Positions 38,021 to 48,800 of a stretch of DNA of 64,000 bases are shown here, one piece after another; within the stretch, counting starts at the first letter, position 1, and every line of letters begins with the position of its first letter. The stretch is taken from positions 88,836 to 152,835 of the forward strand of contig WNNJ02003003.1 in NCBI GenBank assembly GCA_012934845.2, written 5' to 3'. This DNA is from Pomphorhynchus laevis. Taxonomy: Eukaryota; Acanthocephala; Palaeacanthocephala; Echinorhynchida; Pomphorhynchidae. The notes under the pieces are model-generated. The model saw only the letters and a program-made list of their open reading frames with translations. It was not told the origin of the DNA and searched no databases. Position numbers and translations under genes: made by a program.

Positions 38021-39450
38021 TATAGTATTATGTAAAGCTGAAGAGATCGTCAAGGAAAAGATAGAAAATAATTGGTCCGAGCACAGAACCTTGAGGAACG
38101 CCACATGGGAGGAAAGAATGGGGAGAGAAAGACGCGTTGGAATAAACACGAAAAGATCATTCAGATAAATAAGAATAGAACCAGGATACAGTAGCAAAAG
38201 AAAAACCATAGTTGTGGCGAAGGTGATGAAGAAGTAGGTAACGGGTAACAATATCAAACCCAGAAAAATGGAAGGAAATTATGACACTGCAGAGTGTCTT
38301 ATCACAAGCATGAAATAAGTCAAGGAAAACTTTGTTACAGGCCAACTTGGTAGAATGGTGAGATCGGAAAGCAGATTGAAAGGGAGGATAGAGTTTGGAA
38401 GAAGATATGTAGATGTTAGCCTGGTTTAACACAAGACGTTCAAGAAGTTTAGAGATAGTTGGAATGTTAGAGATAGGGCGATAAGATGAAGATAGTAAAG
38501 GGATTAAAGGGGGTCTGATCAAAGAGTTCAGAATCAAAGAGATTAGGTAGATAGTCCATATGTTCGAGAGTGAAATATGGGGACATAATAGGAGATACAA
38601 TTATTAGAGAATTGAAAAGAGGAAGATCGAGACTTTTTACTGTCGACAAATAATAGATTACGCATAGAAAGAAGTGCGTAGAATAGGAAGAGAGATGATG
38701 ACAATTAAATGGTAGGATAGGGCGGGATCTAAAGTAGAGATAGTGGCGGAGGAAGATAGGCTACAAAGAACAGCAATGAAATCAAGAAAATCGCCAAGGA
38801 TGTGGGTAGGGGTAACAGTGGGTAGCGAAAACCTGATAGAATACTTACAATCGTGAAAAGCGGTGATAAGTTTTTTGGTATCAAAAAGCCAAGGACGGTC
38901 TAAGCGAATGTTGATATCACCTAGCACAAGGAAGAGTAGATGAGAGCAAGATATACAAGAGCAGATCATATATTTTCAGCAAATAAACTATTCGATGGGG
39001 AACTAGATCGAGTAAGATACATAAGATACATATTCAGATAGGATAAGCCTACCGAAATATTAAGAGGGAGAACTTTAAAAATTTGAGGGTAAAAGAGCAG
39101 TTAAACGATGAAAAGGCAGAGAAATACGAAAAAGCGATGATGACACCATAATTACTAGATGAGACACTATCAGATGATTGAGACCGGGACTTATCGATAA
39201 TAAAATAATCAAAAGAAGGTAGTCGTCAAACCGATATGTCACTATCATCAAGATGCTAAGATTCAGTGATGCAAAGCTGATCCAAAAACTGTTGGGAGAA
39301 GAGATCAAGTACTGAATCGACTTTATTCGCCATGGATTGGATGCTTAGGAGGCCGATATGGAATGAAGAGTAGTCAGAGAAGAAGACTGAAGGGGAAGTG
39401 GTATCTATCAAATTTTGAGTAGGAGCCGGACGACACGAATATTTTTATCA
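38021..39450 (-). mobile_element. LINE-E, 5' half (endonuclease and RT, decayed)
   Basis: Minus-strand pieces of a CR1-like ORF2: endonuclease GDINIRLDRP (about 38900), a C-terminal endonuclease segment DFIAVLCSLSS, and RT with SSYRPISNIPTISKLLERLV (38470-38530) and PFQSAFRSHHSTKLAC (38340-38390). Similar in sequence to LINE-B/D. It continues at 34540-35521 beyond the LTR insertion. Several frameshifts; not functional. Confidence 0.7.
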
Positions 39451-39584
39451 ATATGTTCTATTGCTAGAGGAAATTCACCGTTACGTTCATGAGTTAATTT
39501 TTTATCAAGATCAAATGCTAGGTTGGCAATGTCAGATGTGGAGCGATTATGAAGCATTCTATAGTTCTAGGTTGAACTATACCC

Positions 39585-41000
39585 CTCACTTCCTTTTAGC
39601 CATCGCCCCATTTCACTACTCCCTACTCTTTCTAAGCTCTTAGAACCCCTCATCTTAATACAGATCAACGCTTATCTCTCCTCATCCAATCTGTACCCTC
39701 CTTTCCAATCCGGTTGTCGCTCTAATCACTCCACAGAAATCTCCTGCATGAAAATTTACAACGACCTACTCATTTCTCGAGACAAGACTCTATATAGTAT
39801 TCTCATCTCCCTCGACCTCTCCTCCGCCTTCGACATTGTCGACCACTCCGTCCTTCTTTCTCGCCTTCGTTATGATTACGGCTTTTCTTCCTCCTCCTAG
39901 CATGGTCTGATTCATATCTATCCGACCGTTCTTTTCGATGCTGTTCAAATTCATCATCCTCTCCTCCCATCCCTATTTTTTGCGGAGTCCCACAAGGTTC
40001 AGTCCTAGGTCTTCTGATTTTCTCTCTTCTGCTTGGCGATCTCTCTCCGTTTATCAAACCTTACTTCATTAACGTCATGCAATACGCCGACGACATCCTC
40101 ATATATGCTCATACTCCGCACATCGCATACACGATATCGGTATTTCTGCCTCGAACTGTCTTTCTTCTATCTACAAACGTCTCCCCAATCTCCATCTCGT
40201 TCTAAACCCCGACAAGTCCAAAATGATGTGGATCCTCCCCCGTAAACCAAACATATCTCTTCCTACTCTATGTTTTGCCTCATCGATTATCCCCATAGTA
40301 CACAATCTCACTGTCTTAGGCTTCCATTTCGATGATCACCTTTCCCTTAAACTCTTCATCCGTGACAAGGACCGTTCGTCTAACTTAATTCTCCGTGACA
40401 TCCGCCGTATCTGTCCGCTTATCGACTTCCGTTCTTGTATGTAACTTCTTCCATCGTTTATTTTCCCTAAAATCGATTACCGCCTTAACCTTTTCGCAAA
40501 TTATCCAAAGTCCATCAGCCTACCCCCACAACGAATAATCAACTCCGCCGTTCGAGTGCTCTTTCGTCTCCGTCGCTTCGACCACACATCCACATATCTT
40601 GCCCAACTCTCCTGGCCCATCATCCACATCCACATCCACATCAAACTCCACCTTCTCGTAACTTTTCGTCTCATCGCTGTCGGCTCCCCATCGTTCATCA
40701 ACCTTCCTTTCTTAAACGACACTCGCCCCACCTCGCTATCGCTGCGTTCCCGCCATACCCTCTTACTCCACGTTCCCAATTACTCCAACAACTACGGTCT
40801 CCGATCCTTCCTCCTCGCCGCCCCACTCGCCTGGAATCAACTCCCTCTCGACGTCCTCCGTGCTCCCTCCTTTATTACATTCACACACCTCCTCCGTTCA
40901 CACCTTCTCAACACATGATTTACATTTTTGTTTTGTTGTGGTCATGTAAGCGTGCGCTGGCACGCATTTGCCACGTTAAAATAAATCTTTCTTTTTAAGA
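39585..41000 (+). mobile_element. LINE-B, longest 3' copy
   Basis: 5'-truncated CR1-like copy. RT pieces in changing frames: PPFQSGCRSNHSTEIS (about 39700), SLDLSSAFDIVDHSVL (about 39810-39860), MQYADDILIYAH (about 40077), then LNPDKSKMMWILPRK (40203). The C-terminal domain is open at 40556-40918 (LFRLRRFDHTSTYLA to LRSHLLNT). The tail (GTGCGCTGGCACGCATTTGCC, 40952-40972 region) ends AATAAATC near 40988. It is the best reference for the tail shared by the fragments at 7.5, 26.1, 27.3, 32.0 and 33.0 kb. Confidence 0.8.
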
Positions 41001-41136
41001 TGTGTTTGCAATAAATCTTTTAAACAATGCATTATTGTTTTTCTGTATAGCCATGTCATCTTTAAGAATGTAAATGAAAAAGGAACTTTTTATTCTGACT
41101 TATCTACTAAATAAATTCTATTTAATTTATTTGAAG

Positions 41137-41370
41137 ATGAGTGAAATATCGCGAGAAGACCGCAATGAGATTGCAAGTAAAGAAACGTTACTATTAGACT
41201 TGATAGGGAAACTATCAAGGCGCAAATTTGCAGTGGCTCAATCCAAAGCAAATCTACTGAAACTAAGAGAAGATATCGAAAATTTGAAAGGGTTAATGAT
41301 ATCACAAAGAAATAAAATAATGCAACACGAGCTATCCGAGAATGAAGTACTATTAAAGTATATTCAATAA
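41137..41370 (+). CDS. Small coiled-coil protein, unrecognised
   Basis: A 77-codon frame from ATG at 41137 (MSEISREDRNEIASK) to a stop at 41370; the frame extends upstream to another ATG at 41074 but that 21-residue leader is hydrophobic and A+T-rich. The protein is mainly helical and charged, with Leu/Ile spacing suited to a coiled coil (LLLDLIGKLSRRKF, LLKLREDIENLKGLM). A TTTATTTGAAG acceptor-like sequence abuts the second ATG, so it could be a terminal exon. It is not similar to the LINE proteins around it. Could be a small subunit of a structural complex or a chance ORF; I do not recognise it. Confidence 0.4.
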   Translation: MSEISREDRNEIASKETLLLDLIGKLSRRKFAVAQSKANLLKLREDIENLKGLMISQRNKIMQHELSENEVLLKYIQ

Positions 41371-42359
41371 ATGCAAAAACAGACGTTTTAGATTTTTTAA
41401 TCGTTCAATTTTTTAAAAAGCCCCAAGTCGACAAATCTCTCTCATATAATGAACAGAATTGCTATATGCTCATGTAAATCAAGCTATAAAAATTAATTGA
41501 CTTAATCAAAATTAAACTGCTAAAAATTAATAAATATTAAACATTAAAATCGTTGATATAAATTATCGAATACAGGCAAAAATCTAGACTCTTTAGAATA
41601 ATTAAATCTTAATAATTTACTAACCGTATTATTAATGATTAGACGTAACATAAAGATCAGACTAATTGCTTGAGAATCTACAAAGTTTGTAGATTCTCAA
41701 GAAATAAGATAATTCTAATAAGATAATTTCTTAAATTATCTTCTTGGATAATTTCTACCTCACAACAATTTAATAGCAAGTAAAATTGTGTTGGCTATTA
41801 TAAATTCTTGCAATTTCAAAATATATATAAACAGCAAAAATGATCAATCAATAATAAACAAAGAAGAATAAATTTTCATCAGCTACCACACACAATTACT
41901 ACTTAAAACAAACTTCTTATAACTGCATACACTTAAGGTATCTTATAGGAATACAATACCTTATATAAGATATAAGATATTATAAATGTATCTTATAGAA
42001 ATATATTATATTTCTATAAGATACCTTATATTAAGGTATCTTATAGAAATACAATATCTTATCATGTTTCATTTAGATAAAATAAAATTTTAGACCTGAT
42101 TGTATATAATTTAATTTCATCAAAATAAAACATGTTAAGTTCGACACTAATCTAATTCTAAACGACAATATCTTTTCGAACAATACTTTATCGAAATACT
42201 ACACTCGATAAAGTATTGCATATTCTTGAATAACATACAATAATAATCAACCTTGAACTTTCTTGATTATAATTATATACAATTAATCACTGCTGTCAAT
42301 AACTGATCATGCAAACTGAAGAAATTTAGGTTAGTAACATTACTGTTCTAAATCGTGAA
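41371..42359. other. Gene-free, A+T-rich stretch with palindromes
   Basis: No coding sequence. At 41936-42066 a family of interlocking inverted and direct repeats of GGTATCTTATAG and CTATAAGATACC can fold into long A+T hairpins. The rest is simple A+T-rich DNA. Confidence 0.55.
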
Positions 42360-44852
42360 ATGGAGGAGCTTCCTCCGATTAAAAAACTCGTTAATCTGGT
42401 TAACATTACTCCCTCAATTCCAATGCCAAAAGACAGTATTTTAACGAATTTCTTAGAAAATTCATTAACCAACAACCTAATAGAGTTATGATTAACTCTG
42501 CGATGTGATGAATAACTACTACAGGATATCCTTCGTATCCTTGAACTTAGCCACCTCTTTTGTTAAGTTCTTCAAAGAAAATTGTTCCCATAAAGGAACT
42601 CAAATATCAAAGCCTGTTATGTCTTCAGTTAAGATTACTAATATTACCCCGACCTAGAAGATAATGCAGAGCTTCAAAAGAGTTATTCCAGTCAAAACAT
42701 TCGATTTATTACAAACAAAGACGACCAAACTCTTTCTATTGCATTCACAAATACCGATGAGGACAATGCCCATATCCTGTCTAATGCAGCATTCAATCCT
42801 TTTATGGGTTGCAATCTAAAGTTTACAATTGCAAGTACGAACAATCTTACATTTCCACATTCTAATAAGTGTCACATGTGGGGACACTGGAACTCCACCT
42901 GTGGTAGGATGAAGAAATGCGGAGTGTGTGGATCTGATGAATCCGGTCATGACACACAATTAAAACTAGCCCCAAAATGCACGATTTGCGGACTTGAACA
43001 TCCTGAGCGGTCAAGAAGATGTTCATCATTCAAGGACTATGTGAGAAGACATACAGTAAAGAATAATGTCCACTCTCCCCCTTAACGGCAAATTCGGTGT
43101 GTAACTCATCTAGACCTAATATGGACGAAATATTCAACTTCTGACAGAACTGGTCGTTGGATTAATGCAGCAAACCGCAAAACCAGGAACGACTATCTTA
43201 TTCACAAACCAAATTCCCCCACCTTTCATTGCTCAACAACTAATTCTCTCCTCGACATATTACTGCTTCATAAGAAGTGGTTGTTGAAACCCATCTGTAC
43301 TAAGCAGCCGCGCCAACATCAGACCACCTCTCATGACCTTATTCGCTAGCGGATAGAGGAAGATACGTTGCTTAGAAGGAGGTTTCACTTTGATCCCATC
43401 AGAATGGCCTTCTTTCAGGCAGCTATCGAACTCTTCCTAGAATTGGTAATGGGAGTTTAACCGAATTTAATTCCTACCTCTCATCGCAAGCTACCGCGTT
43501 GCTTTCGACTACCTATAATGGTTGCATATACAATTCCACTTCGACAAAACTCAAGGTCCTCGCTAAAATGCTACATCTCACCAATTTCTCTGTTTCCGAC
43601 AGACAGGACGTCTCGAATGAATACTGGAGCTCTAGATATAGGTTCCAGCTGAGCAGGGATAGGGCAAGCATTGCTTCCCTTTACCCTTCTCAGGCTTCCT
43701 TCTGGGAGATATTCAAGAAGGAGAAGTTTGTCTGCTTAAAGGATAGAGCCTTGGTTTGGATTGGTAGCATAGGTTTTGACAAAGTTTTAGAGGAGTCACT
43801 ATCCTTACATAATTACGGAGCTACTTAAACTCCATTAACCAATCCCGCATTGGTGTGACTTTTAGGAATATATCTGTCACAGACATCCTTAATTCCTGGG
43901 GGCCACTTCCGGGCACCTCCAGAACCCACGCGCCACTCTCCACTAGGGTCTGTCAGCTTTTGACAGACAGTCAGAGAAAGGAGGTCGCCATCACAATGCT
44001 ATTAGCCTCCCCGTCTGATGTTGCTTACATAAATATTAGCCGACGTGTTTTTAACTAAAAAGAAATTGATTTCATGTCCCAAAGATCTTCGGCCCATTTC
44101 GATTCAAAACTCCCTCATCTCCATTTACGAAAAAGCGCTTGCGTGTAAAATTCGCGACCATCTAAGTAGGCGAAATTTTACCCTATAAGGTTTCAATGAG
44201 TATGTAAAAGATCGCTCTGTTCATTCAGCAATAGGTAAAGTGCATGAGTTTTGTCAAGATAACAGTCATCAGCTTTCTGTGGCTCTTTTTTGATTTTTCT
44301 GTTGCATTGGACCGCATTTCCATTCCTTTTGTTATCTATTCTCTTAGGTCCCTTGGGCTGCTTGCGAGAATTGTTAACAGGGTGGAAATATTGTTGTATA
44401 CCAAGAGATTCTTCTATGAAGACGACCCTTATGCAAGTCAGTTCTACCCTATTACGGGTATTCCACAAGGATCCCCACTTTCTACAATCTTGTATCTTGC
44501 TGCCTCCATCATACTCTACAAAAAATTTAAACGCAATCAACATTTTGTTGTATACACTGATGATACCACGACCCTATTCTCTAGACGCAGGTGCAAATAT
44601 GTATTCTCTGACATGAGCCGTTTATTTTTAAGGTTAAAATACCAGCTACCCATATCCAATCTTGTTCTCAACTCCTCTAAATCGCAGGTGGTCGTCTTTC
44701 ATGGCGCCCCTACCACCAAAAAGAATTTAAGAGGTTAGCACTCTCTGCACTTTCCTCCATTTTGCAGCCTCAACCACTCCCTACTTTCCCAAGTCGAGTT
44801 AAATACCTGGGGTTCAATATCACAATGAACTGGTCAGCGAAAGCTGACCAGT
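42360..44852 (+). mobile_element. LINE-A3, decayed member of the LINE-A family
   Basis: ORF1 is recognisable by its knuckles (SNKCHMWGHWNSTC, then KCGVCGSD and KCTICGLEHPERSRRC, 42855-43030). About 700 bp covering most of the endonuclease are missing relative to LINE-A2, the join being near 43085-43145 (TGRWINA). RT pieces follow: LSTTYNG (43500), GIPQGSPLSTILYLAAS (44457), YTDDTT (44553; the YADD motif altered). Multiple stops and shifts. It ends abruptly at 44852 in NWSAKAD, where an RTE fragment begins. Close to LINE-A2 in sequence. Confidence 0.8.
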
Positions 44853-44879
44853 TCGGCTTGTGAAGGCATCAAAACACGC

Positions 44880-45810
44880 AGAACATCGAAAAGTTTTACT
44901 GCATTAATGGAAGGGACGGCAAACTAATAATTGATCGACAGAAAGTTCGAGATAGATGGCGTGATCATTTTGAGGAAATCTCAAATGAAGAGTTTCCGCA
45001 TCTACCGATCCCAAAAGTTGCAGAAACGTCCGGTCCATTACCTCAAATAAGTGAGGACGAGGTGAAAGATGCATTAAAGTGTATGATGACTAGCCAAGCC
45101 ACAGGTTCAGACGACATTGCGACTGAGCTCCGGAAAGCCAAAAGCTGGGACCCAATCCCCTGGCTAACCAGTTTCTTCAACAAGATTATTGATAAGTATA
45201 GGATACCGAGCGACTGGCAGAGCAGCACCACGATACCAATATGGAAAAAGAAGGGGAACGCAGCGGACTGCTCAAGTCACCGTCCAATTCGACTGCTCTC
45301 GCAAACGATGAAAATATTTGAACGAATTCTAGATAAGCGTATCCGTGACAGTGTTGATATCACCATAGACCAAACAGGTTTCGTAAAAAACTGTGGCACC
45401 ACTGACGCTATCCACGCAGCACGACTGCTCCTAGAAAAACACTTGGAGAAAAATCAGCCGCTCCACGTTGTATTCTTGGATTTGGAAAAGGCTTTTGATC
45501 GTGTACCACATGAATTGATATGGTATGCGCTGCGTCAGCATCAAGTCCTGGAACATCTAATCCGATGGGTGATGCTGCTCTACGAGAATACCGAAAGTCG
45601 GGTTCTAAGCGCAGCTGGAATGTCACAGCCATTTCAAATATCAGTGGGGGTCCATCAAGGAAGTGCTCTCTCACCGGCATTATTCAACACAGTTATGAAC
45701 GCTATAACGCGTGATATCCAAAAGTCGATTCCATATACCATTCTTTACGCTAACGATGTCTGGCTGGCGGCGGACAACAAAAAGGACCTGGAGGAATCAA
45801 CTACTGTATG
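44880..45810 (+). mobile_element. RTE-clade LINE fragment (reverse transcriptase)
   Basis: The frame is open from about 44910 to 45811 and encodes an RTE-type RT: INGRDGKLIIDRQKVRDRW, ISEDEVKDALKCM, IPSDWQSSTTIPIWKKKG, IDQTGFVKNCGTTDAI, VFLDLEKAFDRVPHELIWYA, VHQGSALSPALFN and LYANDVWLAA. The catalytic YADD reads YAND here, which should abolish polymerase activity. Both ends are truncated: the left joins LINE-A3, the right ends at a palindrome before the minisatellite. Confidence 0.85.
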
Positions 45811-45817
45811 AAATAAC

Positions 45818-45862
45818 CGACTCGCACAAGCGAGTCGGTTATCGACTCGCTTGTGCGAGTCG
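45818..45862. repeat. 20-bp perfect inverted repeat at RTE/minisatellite boundary
   Basis: CGACTCGCACAAGCGAGTCG (45818-45837) is followed after 5 bases by its exact complement (45843-45862). Each arm is itself nearly palindromic. It is G+C-rich in an A+T-rich setting and marks the junction. Confidence 0.85.
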
Positions 45863-45884
45863 AGGTGTTTATCGCACCGAAGCT

Positions 45885-48800
45885 GATAAAATATAGCAGA
45901 TAAACAAAGGATGATAAAACAACTGATAAACACATCAGAATAACAAAAGCTGATAAACGCAACAAGACAGACAAAAAGCTGATAAGCATAGGCTGATAAA
46001 CAAACACTGATAAAAAAGCTGATAAACAAAAGCTTACAAACGCAAGCTGATAAACAAACAAAAATAAACAAAAATGACAAACAAAAAATAAACAAAAACT
46101 ATTAAACGAAAGCTGATAAATAAAAGCTGATAAGCAAAAAAATTATAGACAAAAACTGATAATCAAAAAATAACAAACAGAAACTGATAAACAAAAGCTA
46201 ATAAAAAAGCTAATATACAAAAGCTGATAAAAAAGCTAATAAACAAAAGCTGATAAAAAAGCTAATAAACAAAAGCTGATAAAAAAGCTAATAAACAAAA
46301 GCTGATAAACAAAAGGTGATATACAAAAGCTGATAAAATATCAGAATAACGAAAACTGATAAAAAAGTTGATAAACAAAAGCTGATAAACAAAAGATTAT
46401 GGACAAAAGCTGATTACTAATAGCTGATAAACAATAGCCGATAAACAATAGCTTATAAACAATAGCTGATAAACAATAGCTGATAAACAATAGCTGATAA
46501 ACAATAGCTGATAAACAATAGCTGATAAACAATAGCTGATAAACAATAGCTGATAAACAATAGCTGATAAACAATAGCTGATAAACAATAGCTGATAAAC
46601 AATAGCTGATAAACAATAGCTGATAAACAATAGCTGATAAACAATAGCTGATAAACAATAGCTGATAAACAATAGCTGATAAACAGTATCTTATAAACAA
46701 AAGCTGATAAACCAAAACTGATAAACAAAAGCTGACAAACAAAAGCTGATAAAAATATGATGAACATAGTTAATATATAAGCGGATAAACAATAGCTAAT
46801 AAACAAAAACTGATAAATAAAAGTTGATAAAAAAGCCGATAATCAAAAGTTGATAAGCAAAAGCTGAAAAACCAAAGTTGATAAAATAGAGGTGATAAAT
46901 AAAAGCTGATAAATAAAAGATGATAAACAAAATCTGATAGACAAATGATAAACAACATCTAAATAAACAAATATGATAAAAAACTTAATAAGCAAATGTT
47001 GATAAACAAATGCTTTTAAACAAAAGCTGATAATCAAAAGATTATAAACAAAATCTGATAAAGAATAGCTGATAAACAAAAGCTGATATACAAAATCTGA
47101 TTAACAAACGCTGATACACAAAATATGCTAAATAAATGCTTATAAACATTAGCTGATAAATATAATCTGATAAACAAATGATAAACAACAGCTAAATAAT
47201 AAAATCTGATAAAAAAAGATGAAAAGCAAAAGCTAATAAACAAATGATAAACAAAAGCTAATAAATAAACGCTGATAAACAAAAAATGATTAACAAAAGC
47301 TGATAAGCAGAAGCTGATAACCAAATATGATAAACAAAAGTTGATAAGCAAAAGCTGATAAATAAAAGCTGACAAATAAATGCAGATAAAAAATGATAAA
47401 AAAGATAAATAAATAATAAACAAACGATAAACAAAAAGTGATAGGTAAATTATCAGCAAAGGCTGATAAACAAGTGAACAACAAAAGCTGATGAACAAAT
47501 TATAAAAAACTGATGAAAAATGATAAACAAAAGCTGAAACACAGGAGATGAACAAAATCTGATAAACATACGATAAACAGAAGCAGATAAAAACTGATAA
47601 ACAAAAGCTGAATAACAAAATCTAATAAACAAAACTTATAAATAATAGCTTTTAAAAAAGCTAATAAACAAAAGCTAAAACACCAAATCTGATAAAAAAA
47701 AAGTTAATAAGCAAAATCTGATAAAATAATGATAAACATAAGCTGTTATACAAAAGCTGATATACAAAAGCTGATAAATAAATCTGACAAACAAAGGCTG
47801 AAACACAAAAGTGATTTATAAAAGCTGATAAACTAATGCTGATAAACAAACAATAATAAACAAAAAGTGACAAACAATAAATAAACAAAAACTATTAAAC
47901 GAGAGCTGATAAACAAAAGCTAATAACCGAAAGCTGGTAAATAACAGCTAATAAACAAAAGCTGATTAACAACAGCTAATAAACAAAAGCTGATAAAATA
48001 AAGTTGATAAACGCTAGCTGATAAAAAAACTGATCAAACAGAAGAAAAAGGAAAGCTGATACAAAAACGCTGGTAAACAAAAGCTGATAAGCAAAAAATA
48101 ATAGACAAAAACTGATAATCAAAAAATAACACACAGTTACTGATAAACAAAAGCTGATAAACAAAAGCTTATAACCAAAATCTGATAAACAAAGGCTTAT
48201 AAACAAAAGCTGATAAAAATTTGATAACACAGCGGAATAGCAAAAGCTGATAAAAGAGTTAATAAACAAAAGCTGATAAACAAAAGCTGATAAAAGAGTT
48301 AATAAACAAAAGCTGATAAAAGAGTTAATAAACAAAAGCTGATAAACAAAAGCTGATAAACAAAAGCTGATAAACAAAAGCTGATAAACAAAAGCTGATA
48401 AACAAAAGCTGATAAACAAAAGCTGATAAACAAAAGCTGATAAACAAAAGCTGATAAACAAAAGCTGATAAACAAAAGCTGATAAACAAAAGCTGATAAA
48501 CAAAAGCTGATAAATAAAATATGATAAACAAAAGCTGATAAACAAAGGCTTATAAACAAAAGCTGATAAACAAAAGCTGATAAACAAAAGCTGATAAACA
48601 AAAGCTGATAAACAAAAGCTGATAAACAAAAGCTGATAAACAAAAGCTGATAAACAAAAGCTGATAAACAAAAGCTGATAAACAAAAGCTGATAAACAAA
48701 AGCTGATAAACAAAAGCTGATAAACAAAAGCTGATAAACAAAAGCTGATAAACAAAAGCTGATAAACAAAAGCTGATAAACAAAAGCTGATAAACAAAAG

